Shown: positions 37,701-49,787 of the stretch, in pieces
Numbering within the stretch: position 1 is the stretch's first letter
Layout: every line of letters starts with the position of its first letter
DNA from: Mauremys mutica
Lineage: Eukaryota; Chordata; Testudines; Geoemydidae
DNA length: 64,000 nucleotides
Direction: 5' to 3'
Assembly (NCBI RefSeq): GCF_020497125.1
Contig: NC_059075.1
Span: 63,445,321-63,509,320, forward strand
The notes under the pieces: model-generated
Seen by the model: the letters and a program-made list of their open reading frames with translations, nothing else
What the model was told of the DNA's origin: nothing
Databases searched by the model: none
Position numbers and translations under genes: made by a program

Positions 37701-40700
37701 TCAACAATGTGATACTGTTGCAAAAATAAACCTGAACATCATTCTGGGATGTATTAGCAGGAGCATTATAAGCAAGACACAAGAAGTAATTCTTCCACGC
37801 TACTCCATGCTGATAAGGCCTCATCTGGAGTATTGTGTCCAGTTCTGGGAACCACATTTCAGTAAAGATGTGGACAAATTGGAGAGAGTCCAGAGAGAAG
37901 CAACAAAAATGGTCTAGAAAATATGTCCTGTGAGGAAAGACTAGAAAAACTGGGTTTGTTTCTTTTGAAGAAGACTGAGGGAGGACATAAGTCTTCAAGT
38001 ACATAAAACAACATAAAGGGTTGTTAAATGGAGGAGGGTAAAAAATTGTTCTCCTTTGCTTCTTGACCTGTCACCAGAGGTTATGGGCTTAAATTGCAGC
38101 AAGGGAGGTTTAGGTTGGACATTAGGAAAAACTTCTCAACTGTCAAGCTAGTTGAGCACTGCAACAAATTGCCTAGGGAGGTTGTAGAATCTCAGTCATT
38201 GGAGATGAATTGGAGGTTTTTAAGAATAGGTTAGACAAAACACTAGTTATTCCTTAGTCCTGCCTTGAGTGCTGGGGACTGGACTAGATGTCCTATTGAG
38301 GTCCTTCCAGTCCTACACTTCTGTGAAATCACTTGGGTGCCTTTGAAAATCCCACCCTGAAAGAAATAATTCTCTTCCTCCCTTGCCACCTGGGGGAAAA
38401 AAATCTGGTGTCCTCTCTTTTCCCTCTATTGATCTAGCATATATTTGGGTTTATCTCTTTTTGTTAGAACAAAGAACTTTGAGTCTGATAAGTCATACAA
38501 GTCAGCCTGGGGTGATGGTGTGGAGAACTCAACAGACCGTGTTGTATCCAGCCAGCCAGGACGTGTAACAAATCAGCCACAGACCACTGTAGGAGCAAGT
38601 GGGGGATATATTACACGGTATGTTGGTCCATCTTCCCCCCAAAAGTGTATGCCATTAAGATACCTTTTAAGTCAGTTTCTTCCTCCCAGAATGTATTCAA
38701 CTAGAGTGGCTATATAATAAATCCTTACTGTCAATTGGAAAGGAAGCCCTTTGATGAATTGCTTTCACTTGGGGATTTATATCTGCAGTTTCACTCCTCA
38801 TAGCATGCAGTGCTGGGAATAATTACTACACTTGACTAGCCCCTGGATGCATATGAGCTCGGTGCTCAAATTATTGTGGTGAATGTTGCATTAGGATTTG
38901 CTCTGTCACATAATGAAAGGGCACCTGACACAGAATTTGAATCCCTCTCTAATAGAGTAGAGCATAATCTGCCAGTGGTTCTTTGTTTTGAATTTTGAGG
39001 CCATTTTAACAAAACCACTTTGTCCAATTTCTTTCAGCAAAATGAATTTAAGGACAGATAGTAGCAGGCTGCCTGCTGGAATAGGTGGTGGTAAAGTGAA
39101 GCATCCCCCCTACTCTGAAAATGTGGGTTGTGATGAGATGTTTTAGTGGAAGTTTATTGAACAACATTTTGGCAGTGGGGAAGCAACTTTCTGGTTCCTG
39201 AACACAGGGGTCTCCTGGTACTTTCAACAGGATAACAAACGATGCCAGAGAGGATGAGATGGATGAAAATCTCGCTCAGGTGGGAAATATCCTGGGGAAC
39301 TTGAAAAACCTGGCTTTGGATATGGGCAGTGAGATTGATTCACAAAACAAGCGAATAGACCGGATAAATGAGAAGGTAAGAGGCAAATAATCCTGTTCTT
39401 GCCATCTCCATCTTGGATATAGTGACACAAGAGAAGAATTATAGAATACTCTTAAATTAATGGGTTCACCATGCTGCCTTTATGAGCATTTGCAGTGGTC
39501 AAGTGCATCAGGAGTATGCAGTCGTACCATACTAAACTTTTACTACCAGTTCCTGAGCATATTCAGTATCTTGCAATTATTTGAACAATAAAGTATGTCC
39601 TTGGTATCCTCTGTCTACACAATTCAGAAGCACAGGACCTGGCATGCTTATGGATTAGTGTTGTAACTGACAAATCACAAGATTGGTCACTGGTGGGAGT
39701 CTTCTATAGACCACTAAATCAGACTAGAGAGCAGGATGGCTCTTTCAACATCTAGCTACAATGTGTGTGTATAGAGGGAAGGGGTAACTGTTACCGTAGG
39801 GGAGTTCTAACTGGGGGACGTATGAAGGTCTTTGTTGCCACTTAATGACTAGAAAAACTTCTTTGAATTGCTTAAACTTATCTATAGCTCTCTAACAAAG
39901 TATTACACCCTGCTAACAGTAATTTTATATTATGTTTCATTCTGACAGATAAAGATTAATTGATCACCTAATTAAAAATTAGTGGTTGCCTATTACAAGT
40001 GATAATGACCTAATTACAGTTATGTGCCAACTGAATATAGTCCTGCCCAGTAATATCTATATTTGGTGTGTTTTTTGGCATCTAGAAAAGTTCTCTTAAC
40101 TCCTAATAACCACTCACATTAGAAGAAAAAAATTAAACAAAAATAATCCATTTTGCTCATAATGGTTTCAGCTTTGGGAAATTGGCCCTTTTTAAAAAAA
40201 AACAACAAAAAAACAAAAAAAACCCGCCACAATTCTGCAATAATTAAAAATGTTTTCATTTCTTGAAAAGCTATTCTGGTTAAGAAAGGAAGTGGAAAGC
40301 AGTACTAATACTATGTATGTATTACATGTAATCAGAATGGGAGGAATTGAGGGCAAGCACTAAAAAGTAGCAATAGTGAAATGGCTACAATAAGGATATT
40401 TGTTAAATATCAGGAACAAGACTGGTTAGTTTGATAGTGACTGAATCCCATATTACCCTTTTTCATGATTTTATCCAGTAAAAATCTAGACAACTGCAGC
40501 ATAATTAAATGTCAATCAACGTTATTTTATGGACAATTTAATAGATCTTAATCACTTCTTGAAATGATTATAAATCTGTTTGACAAAGGTAACTGTCATA
40601 ATATACTTAGACTTACTAGTTCAATATGACTGTCTATTTAAAACAAATTAGTGCTATGTATAATCAATGCAGTGCACATAAAGTGCATTAAAAAGTGACT

Positions 40701-43700
40701 GATTATATCTCAAAATAATTATAAATGGGAAATTATCCTCCAGTGAGGGTGTATCTAGTTATGTTCCCACAAGGATCTGTTCTTGACCCATTGCTATTTG
40801 ATATCATTATCAATGAGCTGGGAAAAACAAAATTACTGCTGGTGAAATGGAAATGACAGGTCAGCTCTACAGAGTGATCTGTGTTGCACAGTAAACTGGA
40901 TTTACTTGAACATGCATTTTAATATAGCTAAATACAAGGTCACATCTAAGAATCAAGAACATAGGTCATACTTATGAGATGGGAGACTGTATTTTGGAAG
41001 ACAGTGACTCAAAAGGACTATAAATCCTACACAACTGAATGTGAGCTATTGGTGTATTGTGATGGCTGAGGGCATGTGTGACCTTTGAATGCAGAAGCTG
41101 GGGAATTATAGTAGTGTGGGAGCACCACTATAGTTAATGTTGTGTCATGACATCTGTTTAAAGGTTGATCTTTCTAAATCCTCTAAAATCAACATGCATA
41201 ATCAAATTTCTTTGAAATGTTGGCATGCCTCGGGAGGATGCAGGTTATGGTTAGTAACCCAAATTTGGAGTAATTTGAGCTAGAGGTTCTGGATATATAA
41301 TCCCAAGCCTCCAAAATAATTACCATTTAAAAAAAGTTTCGAAGTGGGTTTGTTTGCCCAGAGTTAGATATCAAACTGTTGATGTGATGCAGGTCAAAAC
41401 AGTCTCAATCTGTCAAGTTTTACCCACGATGATGCATGCCACTTACTGAATGTTTGGAGGACCCAAACTGAGAACAGTATTCAAGACTATACCTCTCCCC
41501 CCCACCCCCACCCCCATACACTATGCATGTGCCAATACAAAGAAATGGGTAGAGGGGGTTTCCATCCCTGCCCCCCCATTTTATGTGCTTTAAACTCAAC
41601 TCTTGTAAGTGCTCTAAAATCCCAATAGTTATTCAGATTGCTCTGACATTTAGTGTGCTTCACGGGGATATTGGGTGGTGTTAATGATCCAAATTTGGGG
41701 TCCCTTAGCCATGAGAAATGGGCCCCCAAAAAAGTTTCCTTTTGCTGCTTTGTATTAAGCTGAGAGGTACTAATGACAGGTCTGTGATTCATCCACATTC
41801 AGGTTGGAGGGCAAGTTCACAGCCATCAATTAACAGAACTAAGGATAAGTTATCACAACCCTCCATCTAAGACAAAAGGAGTTTTGGACTACGGGGCTGG
41901 AGGTTGCTGCAATTTGGAGTCCATGGGTGGTAGTTTTATTTTGGAGGAATGTAATCAAAGCCTTTGGGGGTGAGATTAGACTTGCAAATATTTCCTGGGG
42001 AGGCATTAGGGGGCAGAGGAGTAGGGCAATAGAGGGAGAGGTGTTTGGGGCTGCAGCAAGGGAGACAAGGGAAGTTGGGGGCTCATGTAAGGGAGCATAT
42101 AGGCATATGGCCCCTGCCCTGCACCCCAAAGTGCTGCCAGTGCACTCCAACCTTCTGGGACCCCAACACTTCCATTGTAACCTAGTTCTCCTTCACTCCA
42201 GGCACTGTATGTGAGTCAGGTTACAGGAGGGGGCAATTAACTGCAATAAAAACATTTGTATACCTGGGAGTGAAGACTTTGGGGAGATGTGTTCCCTGCT
42301 TACGGAGGGGAGGCCTGGGCAAAGTAGTGGGGAAGGGGCCACGGTGGAGCAGGGCGAACACATTGAATGGGTCACAGGCATGGCTTCAGAGAGGTTTCAA
42401 AGCAGGGCTGTGGGGAGGTAAGGACAGCTAGCTCAGTATGCAAATTATAGATCATAAGTACAACTGCCTGAATAACTAACTCCTGGTATCTCCTCCTGTT
42501 AAAAAAAAACTAGAAAATTCAGTGGCAAAAAACTATGCTAACACAGAGTTACAGTGGTGGTATATCATCCCCTTGCAGAACACTGAGTTGAGCAAAACTC
42601 AAACTTCTGAAAACTAGGAAATGCACAGTTCATTGCTCCAATCCGCTGTCCCCTAATGCTCCCCCCCCAAAAAATCTGCATATCTAATTTCCCCCGCAAA
42701 GGAAATGTGACCTTAACTCTGCCCTCTTCAGCAATGATCCACTATACCCCATTAACAAACACACCTTTACTCTGCCAAACATGCCGTTGCTAAAACGTAC
42801 AAATTCTTCACTTCCTTTTTACAACCCCTTCACTCATCCACAGGATTCCATCTAACGCTATTAAAGGACAAAATGGTGCCTGGTGGTGGGGTGGGGATTT
42901 GCCCACATAACCTTCCCTCTGCCCTCTTTTGAGTAATGCCTCACTATGCACATACTCACACTGGCCCTTGGCACTATAAGATTCAGGAGGTTCCAGATCC
43001 TAGTGTACGTTCACACACTTAGCCAACTCCTCAGAACAAATACCACGTGTTTAAGAATCACTTCACAGGCTTTTACAACTCCCTTATGCTTACTCACAGG
43101 ATACCATCTCATTTTCATTTAACCATCATTAAAGCATTAGAATCTTTGTCAGCAGTGAGGTGGAATCTGAAATCTCCTTTATAATAAAAGCCCTATGCTC
43201 TGCTATTGACAATGTGCACAATTCTGCATAAAAATAATGAAGCATATTGCATCCTGAACACGTACCTCTTCCCTGTCCTCACACACGAGGGTACAAAACC
43301 TAGATATCTTATCACAGTCACAGCTCTGTCACGTACCTCAGAGTATTCCACAGATCTTGCAAACACACCTCTATGAAGCAGAGCTAACTACTGCCTCCAC
43401 AGTTCAGTACAGCTATGCCTGACACTGACCACACTCATTTTACATGGAGTGCATGTAGATAGTAAATACTTAGACTGCTCTCATGTCCAGACTCACTGCT
43501 AACACGCTTTGTAATAAAACTCCTGTACCCTGCTAATTATAATGTAGACTATTCCACATTGAAATGATACATGCTGGATCCTGAAGGTACATATGCAGCT
43601 CTTCCCTTTACTAAGACATGTCAGAGGGTGCAAAAAGAGATCTCCTCTTATAATCAAGGCTTTGCCACACACCTCAAAGTAAACCACATATAGCCTCGTA

Positions 43701-45643
43701 TCACAAACACACTTTTACCAAGCAGGCCTTCACCATTTAGGGTAGGTACACCGACACACTGACTGCACTTGGAGAATATGCAAATAATTCCCATTGGCTA
43801 CTGCTAGCTTGAGGGAAGGTGACGTGGGTAACTTTTTTCCTTTTTATTCTTTAATAGTGTTAGATGGGATCTTCTGGGTGAGAGTGAATGGGTTGTAAAA
43901 GGAGGTGAAGAGCTTCCACACTTCAGCAGCTGTGGGGTTGGCAGAGTAAAGATGTTTGATAACAGGGCATATTGGGGTATTGCTGACAGAGTAAAGGTTG
44001 CATGGCAATTTTAACTGTGCATTTCCTGGTTTTCAGAAGTTTGAGTTTTGCTCAACTCAGTGGTATGTTATCCTATTGCAGAACACGAAGCAACCTTACC
44101 TCTGCATTAACATAGGTTTTTTGCTATTGAATATACAGTAGAATGGTGGTGTTGCCAATGTATATGGCTTTATTTAGACTGTTACTAGAACACTGTCCAA
44201 TTCTTATACCCGCACTTTAAAAAGATTGTAGACAAATTGGAAAATGTGCAGAAAAGAACTAAAAGAATGATTCGAGGTCTGGAAAACCAGCCTTACCAAC
44301 CTAAAGAAAATCAACCTATTAGTTTAGCAGAGAGGAGGTTAACAGGTGACTTGACCAGTCTATAAGTATCTACAAGGGGACAACGTTCTGACAGTAAAAT
44401 ACTTTTTAATCTGGTGGACAAAGACATAAGATTAAATGGCTGGAAACTCAGCCTAGACAAAATCGGACTAGAAATAAAGTACAAATTTTTAATAGTGAGG
44501 ATAATTAACCATTGGAATTGCTTATCTAAAGGTGTAGTGCAGTCTCCAGAGTTTGCTTGTTTTTTTTTAAACCAAGATTGGATGTCTGTCTAAAAGACGC
44601 CTTGGCTCAACCAGACACTATGGGCTTAATGCTGAAATTACTGGGTCAGGTTCTGTAGCCTGTGTTTTGCAAGTCAGACTAGAGGATCATAATGGTCCAT
44701 TCTTGCCTCAAAATCTATGGAGCTTTGATCTTAAGAGAGATCTAAGAACACTGCCAATCGCCTGATGGAATTGGCTGATTCTTGGATGCTTTAGTTTAAT
44801 TATAGGTGTATGCGATCTTACTGTAATTTTTTTGTCAAGGCCATATTGTTATGACAACAGTACATTCAAAAGACTCATGGGAGTCTGTTTTACACAAAAT
44901 ACCTTACCAATTCTTTCCTTAGTGTTTTTAGATTAATCATTTAAAATTGGCAGTGCATCCTTTTGCTCATTTTGCATAAATGATGAATGGATTAATTTCT
45001 CCTATATTCTAAGGTCTGAGTACTGTGGTATATTTTTAATGTTGAGAAGTTGTGCCACAGGAGCTTTGAGGATTACTATTTTCTATGGACGAAATTGAGT
45101 AGGGGAAAAAAATCCTATTTTTGTTTTGGTGGTGGATTCTCTCCACATTCTCAAATCCCTTCCCTTAATTCCTCCAATTCACTGAAGCCAGTCGTTTTAT
45201 TTATTGAGTTGCCTTGTGGGGCTTGCTAGAGAGATTTGACTTCTTCCCTCTAATCATTCTGCCTTTGCAAAACTACCAACCCCTGCTGAGCCAATCGGTA
45301 AGAGCTCTTGTTTCCCTCCTACCTATCCCAATGGTAGCATCTTGTACTTCTGTAGTCAAGCTCACAAAGAAATTTTGACATAATTTTTTACTTTTTTTTT
45401 AAACCAACCTTTTGTACTTTTGGACAATTTAAGCATTATACCCAGATGTATAAAAACTTTCCTTATGATGTGTATTAGATACATTTTAACATTAGACTAA
45501 AAATGTTTTTGTTAAAGTTTTCTTAATATCTAGTCTTCAGTCACCTGCAATTCTAACACATGCTTTTCCTTTTTCAGGCGGATACCAACAAAGATCGTAT
45601 TGATCAAGCCAATGTCCGAGCCAAGAAACTCATTGATAGTTAA
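25711..45643 (+). CDS. SNAP23: SNAP23, synaptosomal-associated protein 23 (Qbc-SNARE), 7 coding exons
   Basis: Joining 25711-25767, 26434-26475, 30956-31004, 31575-31692, 38468-38617, 39231-39375 and 45578-45643 gives an open frame of 208 codons plus TAA, with AG/GT at every junction. The product is a plasma-membrane t-SNARE that supplies two helices to SNARE complexes with a syntaxin and a VAMP in regulated and constitutive exocytosis. Visible parts: N-terminal Qb SNARE helix (about residues 10-76, zero-layer Gln48), a cysteine cluster at 79, 80, 83, 85 and 87 (palmitoylation/membrane anchor), a variable linker (about 88-138), and a Qc SNARE helix (about 140-205, zero-layer Gln177), ending in KKLIDS. 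SNAP25 was considered, but the linker, the [10 protein letters not shown] stretch and the C-terminus fit SNAP23. Human SNAP23 is 211 aa; the few-residue difference is in the linker. The neighbours LRRC57 and HAUS2 support orthology. Confidence 0.97.
26434..26475 (+). CDS. SNAP23: SNAP23 coding exon 2
   Basis: A 42-nt phase 0/0 exon encodes [14 protein letters not shown], the start of the Qb SNARE helix. It is flanked by 'ctttctag' and 'gtaagg'. The stretch is nearly invariant in the SNAP23/25 family. Confidence 0.95.
26661..28793. mobile_element. 2.1 kb TIR transposon derivative with CpG-rich ends
   Basis: The left end GCCTGGTCTACACTACGCG and the right end CGTAGTGTAGACGTACCC are inverted; both ends continue with GTTTAAAC/CCGG blocks. 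Many CpGs survive, suggesting a fairly recent insertion. The interior contains two pairs of short direct repeats around GGCTGGTAACC (27572, 27655, 28214, 28275). No intact transposase is visible. No clear target duplication was found. It lies in the intron between SNAP23 coding exons 2 and 3. Confidence 0.7.
27367..27386 (+). repeat. Poly-C run
   Basis: A run of C broken by a single A, within the element at 26661-28793. Confidence 0.8.
28794..30549 (+). other. SNAP23: SNAP23 intron between coding exons 2 and 3, unannotated part
   Basis: No recognisable exon or repeat boundary; short open frames on both strands are at chance length. Confidence 0.4.
30550..30810. mobile_element. MITE, 261 bp (GGGCTGGTCTA ends)
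   Basis: The inverted ends AGGGCTGGTCTAAGCTAC / GTAGTGTAGACTTGCCCT are flanked by TA. It ends about 145 bp upstream of SNAP23 coding exon 3. Confidence 0.65.
30956..31004 (+). CDS. SNAP23: SNAP23 coding exon 3
   Basis: A 49-nt exon after 'ctctttacag' encodes [16 protein letters not shown] and ends one base into a Glu codon. It carries the Qb zero-layer glutamine (Gln48). Confidence 0.95.
31575..31692 (+). CDS. SNAP23: SNAP23 coding exon 4 (palmitoylated cysteine cluster)
   Basis: A 118-nt exon after 'ctttttttag' completes the Qb helix ([16 protein letters not shown]...) and encodes the Cys-rich anchor [10 protein letters not shown]. It ends two bases into an Arg codon before gtcagt. The five cysteines are the known acylation sites of the family. 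Confidence 0.96.
31693..35336 (+). other. SNAP23: SNAP23 intron between coding exons 4 and 5, unannotated part
   Basis: No exon-like or clear transposon sequence was seen in this 3.6 kb; ordinary intron DNA. Confidence 0.5.
35340..36557. mobile_element. MITE, 1.2 kb, TTA-flanked, same family as 2792-3728
   Basis: It starts AGGCCTGGTCTAAATAC and ends GTATAGACAAGGGC with TTA on both sides (35337-35339, 36558-36560). Blocks such as 'GCTACCACAGTGCACTGCTC' are shared in inverted orientation with about 3596-3618. It also has CT/GT microsatellite stretches (36100-36140). Confidence 0.7.
36828..38330 (+). mobile_element. CR1 LINE, 1.5 kb, 5'-truncated, plus strand
   Basis: The reverse-transcriptase motif region 'DLSKAFDTI' appears at about 37196-37222 and an open stretch of 120 codons (37555-37917) encodes [14 protein letters not shown]...[18 protein letters not shown]. 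The first half has frame breaks. The 3' end is near 38330, 140 bp upstream of SNAP23 coding exon 5. Confidence 0.9.
38468..38617 (+). CDS. SNAP23: SNAP23 coding exon 5 (linker)
   Basis: A 150-nt exon after 'tttgttag' encodes the linker between the two SNARE helices, from [17 protein letters not shown] to ASGGYIT. It is the most diverged part compared with mammalian SNAP23. It ends two bases into an Arg codon before gtatgt. Confidence 0.94.
39231..39375 (+). CDS. SNAP23: SNAP23 coding exon 6 (Qc SNARE helix)
   Basis: A 145-nt exon after 'ctttcaacag' encodes [19 protein letters not shown] through RIDRINEK. It includes the Qc zero-layer glutamine Gln177 in EIDSQN. It ends in phase 0 before gtaaga. 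Confidence 0.96.
39660..39990 (+). mobile_element. Old LINE (CR1/L3-like) endonuclease relic
   Basis: The reading 'GGAGTCTTCTATAGACCAC' gives GVFYRPLNQ, the conserved endonuclease motif of CR1/L3 LINEs. Heavily decayed. Confidence 0.5.
40745..41080 (+). mobile_element. Old LINE (CR1/L3-like) reverse-transcriptase relic
   Basis: The reading [20 protein letters not shown] (from 40770) is an RT motif. It is in the same orientation as the endonuclease relic 0.8 kb upstream, so both may be one ancient insertion. Confidence 0.65.
42515..44135. repeat. 1.6 kb palindromic repeat with internal ~330 bp tandem units
   Basis: The left arm (about 42515-42870) and right arm (about 43835-44135) are inverted copies; for example 'TGAGTTGAGCAAAACTCAAA' at 42582 is mirrored at about 44043. 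Between the arms, a unit beginning TAATAAAA at 43183 recurs at 43513 (period about 330 bp). A smaller block around 'ACAGGATNCCATCT' recurs at 42840 and 43096. No ORF. It may be an unclassified foldback transposon. Confidence 0.7.
44140..44730 (+). mobile_element. CR1 LINE 3' fragment, plus strand
   Basis: It runs from 'GTTACTAGAACACTGTCCAA' to the CR1 tail 'CATAATGGTCCATTCTTGCC'. It abuts the palindrome at 42515-44135. Confidence 0.7.
45578..45643 (+). CDS. SNAP23: SNAP23 terminal coding exon
   Basis: After 'cctttttcag' the exon encodes [21 protein letters not shown] and then TAA at 45641-45643. This is the characteristic SNAP23 C-terminus. Confidence 0.96.
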   Translation, partial: ADTNKDRIDQANVRAKKLIDS

Positions 45644-48600
45644 TGAGCTTTCTGCCATTGTCCAGTGTCTTTCTCCAGCTGCAAGTCATCATTTTCATAT
45701 CTGTGAAATTTTCTATATTTCAAAACAGGGGTAGCGGAGTCGGGAAGCGAGTGCAGCAGGTTGCTTTTTATAGTACTTCCTTTTCTTATCCTTGTGTGAA
45801 GATATTGCTTTGACTCCATCAGAGCAACAACATAGCTCCTAATCATCTGCCCTACCTTTTAAACCTGCTCAGGGCTTAGAAAATTCTCAAAGCTGTAAAA
45901 CTTTCTCTTATTCTCCCTCACAACACAAAGTATTCTATTAAAATGGAATAAACAGGGTGGTATAATTTTGGGTTTGTAATTGTGGAAAGGTTGGAGGGAG
46001 ACTTTACAAGTTTTTGGGTTTTTTAATTACTTCACTTAGAGTTGTGCATTCTCACTAAAATAGGAACTTGGTGATGCTTATTACTTGTATTTCTTAGTTC
46101 AGCAGGATAACCATGGTTTTATGGACACTTAGTTTAATTTCCAATCCATATGTAAACTACCAAATTTAACAAGTTCTGGCCCACTGGCTACTTGTGGGTT
46201 GAGGACTTTAAAACGTACACACTGTAATTTGAAGGAAATGGGAGGGGAACACATGCATTTTCATTCTTTGAATGTGAAATGATGTTGATGTAGAGACCAT
46301 GGTTAACAGATTATGCTGCATTTTCTGTTAATTCTTTATTGTATATAATTGATTTTAAACACCATGCACCTGTTTTACTGTTGAACAGAAGAAAATAATT
46401 CTGCTTCCATATTTATGCAATGGAAAAGATTTTATATCGAGCTTCTAAATATTTCCTTTAAAAGTAGGCTCAACAAAGCTTTAGATAAAAATGTAAGATT
46501 AATTGAAAACTTAAGTCTCCAGGAAAACATCAGACAAACTCTGAATCTGACCACCTATAGTAAGCATGCAAATGTCCCATCTGGATTCCATGTCAAATTC
46601 ACCTCTGTCAGTTCTCCCTGGAATTTGGGTTGTGCCTTTCTCTGCTGCAGTACCACAAATCTCACCAAGTTCTGTTCCCCCACAGTGCGTTAGGGGCAAC
46701 TTTTTAAACCTCTGAATCGATATTAAAATAATGAATGAGGGAGAACTAATTTCTTTACACTTAAGTACAGTTTTTCTTGGTCTTTTAGTTTTTAAACCAT
46801 GTATACACCATAATTCACCCTCTATTCTGCATGATACTTCTGAACTATGCATGTGCTACTTTCCCACCTAATTATAATTTAAATTAAGATATATACCTGA
46901 TAGCTGCTGTCCACTTATTCAAAAAGTTATGTTTCATGAAGTTAAATTTTTGCTTGGCAACATGTCACAATAAGTAGAACATTTTAAAATACTACCTTGC
47001 TATAATGAATGCTTCATATGAAGGAACTACTTCTTCTGTTCCTCCCTTCTTACCTTGTTCCGGGAATAAGATGCTTGCTCTATCTTTACTATAATAAATC
47101 AGTTTATGGATTGGACTTCAGAATCTGTAATGTAAAATGTTCCAAATCCAAGATATCTGTGGTGGTAGGTTCCTTCTCATAATGGAGAATACAACAATCA
47201 GCTAGAGTCAAAAAAACCAAAATCGTTCACAGGGAAAATAGATGTGGATTCATGTTTTGTCTTCCAATAAACGTAGACAGTCTTATTCTCAAGATTCTAA
47301 TTTGAGAGGTGGAGTGAAGTAGTTATGAGTTTTGTGTAGGTTGAAAGGGAAAGTGATAATTTAAAATAACATAAGCTGTGATATTTGAATGTTAGTTTGG
47401 ACCCCCTCCCCCTGCCCCCCAATGATTTAGTTGAGGAATGACCAAATTAATCATATTCAAGCTTATTTATTCTTTGCAGGGTAGTTGTCCAACATTCTTT
47501 TTTTTTTTTTTGTAGAAAATCCTGGGGCAGAGGGATGGGATTATCACCTGTAAAGATGTAGATGAGTAATTTGGTAATTCCTTAAATGATGGGAGTGCAA
47601 CACCACTACGCATCGCAGTTATCAGTGCACTCCAGGGGCTACTATAAATGAATTCTGACTATGACAAAGAAAAGAGGACTGCTATATACAATAAGTAGAA
47701 AGCCAGGTCAAATTTTATGGAAAATCTAGTATGAATAAGGCTTAAGTGAAACAATCTTTTGTGGGTGATGGAAATTTCTCTGGGGTTGCTTATTGTCCTC
47801 TGTGGCTTCCAAAACAGCTGGAAGGAAAATGGATTTTTAATAAACTGTATGTTAATCCTATTAGTAGCTAGGGACACACACATACACACACCCACCATGA
47901 GTACCAAAGAAGCATTTGTGGTGCCATTACCTACTGGTACAATAAAACCCCCAGCATGTGAAAGCTTAAGGGATTCCACTACCCAATAAGACTTTCTTAT
48001 ACCAACTTAAGAGGCTTACTTGAAAGAACCTTTGTACAGAGCATGCCTTCTGTTTCTTTTTTTAACTTAAAGGTAGTGATGTACTGCTGGGAATGGAAGA
48101 CTTAAACTGTTCCACGTATAACAGTGCAGAACTCATCTGCTGTAATTCCTTGGATCACTTTTTTCCCCCCTCCCTTTCATTATTACAACATCTTACCTCA
48201 TGTCTGATTTTCCCCAAGCTATTACAACAGCTACTAGGTACATTGGCTAAGAGGATGCTGCGTTGAGTACATGGAAGATTAATATCACAGCTTAAAATTG
48301 TGCCCTACATGATGCTATTCATGTTTCTGTACCTTATCTGGGATTCACCTACAACTCTTGTGTGCCAATGTGACATAGCACTGGGATATAGCTTGGTTAT
48401 TAGCTGAATATTAACATTTGTTTTATAATGGACACAGATCTGGGTCCTTGAGGGAGTCAGTGCCTTAATGTTCCAGAGCAAACTGCACAGCAATACTGTC
48501 TTTTGGCATTGCCTGTTAGAAGCATTTATCCTATTACACATCATACTTTCTTGTTCATCGTACTTGCTGGACAGAATAAACAATTTATATGCATTTTTCT
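45644..48600 (+). other. SNAP23: SNAP23 3' UTR with alternative poly(A) signals (end uncertain)
   Basis: AATAAA hexamers downstream of the stop lie at 45947-45952, 47093-47098, 47266-47271 and 48575-48580. The first would give a UTR of about 330 nt; the later ones would give 1.5-3 kb, nearer what is typical for vertebrate SNAP23. The stretch shows few recognisable repeats, as expected for a transcribed UTR. Which site is used cannot be decided from sequence. Confidence 0.45.
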
Positions 48601-49556
48601 CACAGCAAATCTGATTCTTAATGGCATTAAAAATGAAGATTATTTCAGTTGCTGCTTTTAGTCACTGTTAAACTTATGTATTGTGTATAAACAAATATAG
48701 AATTCTATATTTAACTCAGTGTAGTTTGTTTACTATTAAGTACTTGCCATTAATTAATATTATTTTAACCTATACACAGTCCAATCTCCTGCCCTTGGAC
48801 AATTTGACAGAACTAAGTAGTTACCACTAAGTTTTCATTTCCTGCAATTTTAACCTTTCATCTTACTTGGAGGTCCCGGTACTGAAAAGTGGAGAACTCA
48901 AGTGGTGGGAGCAGGTTCAGAAATTGTTCCTTTTTAAATAGCTCTCCATTCATACCCTGGCATACTCTTTACCTAAAGTGTTGTAGAAAGTTGTAATTAG
49001 TAGCAAGCAGTTGCGTACGTGAAGTGTCTCCACCTTTCTTTCCATCCTCTCAAAGTTGATGTTGAAAGATCCAGCTTTCTTTGTCATAGGATGACAAAAC
49101 AAAAGCAGCAGCGCTGAACCTTTTTGAAAATTTTGCCAAATCAAAGTTCTGGTGATTGAAAAATGTCCACCAACTCACCTCAATCCAGTCTAAGTGATCT
49201 CTAAGGATTTACCCTTTTTCCTGTACTCCACCACCTTTGAACACCACTCTGTTATACAAAGCCTGGCCTGTGAGCTGACTGTCTGCATAGCCCGACTTGT
49301 GCTATCAGAAGTACTCCAGTTTTTGTTCTGGATCTGCCACAACAAAATTCTAGTTTGTGAAGTGCCTTTATGTAAATAGTATCCGCAAATACAGCTGGGG
49401 AGAGAAATTAAGAGGCTTGATAAAGGAGATAAAAGGTGGTAGATAATTGTAGATCAGATTGCAACAGCTTTGAGATGGGAGAAAGACCAACAGTGAGGGT
49501 GGATAAGAATAATTTAAGTGTGTAAATTACTCCTATAGAAGAGTAATACACTAAAC

Positions 49557-49779
49557 CAGGGGTCAGCAACCTTTTGAGAAGTGGTGTGCCAAGTCCTCAT
49601 TAATTTAAGGTTTCACGTGCCAGACCGGCAGCAGGGGCGGCAGCTGGAACCCCAGACCAGCAGTGGGCTGAGCGGCTCATCCTGCTGCTGGACTAGGGTT
49701 CTGTAATCCATGCTGGGACCCCACTGGCAGCAGTGTGCTACTAAAAATCAGCCCACATGCCGCAGGTTGCCGACCCCTG
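49557..49779. mobile_element. hAT MITE (CAGGGGTCAGCAACC family)
   Basis: The ends are CAGGGGTCAGCAACC and GGTTGCCGACCCCTG. The TSD is CACTAAAC (49549-49556) / CACTATAC (49780-49787), one mismatch. Confidence 0.85.
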
Positions 49780-49787
49780 CACTATAC

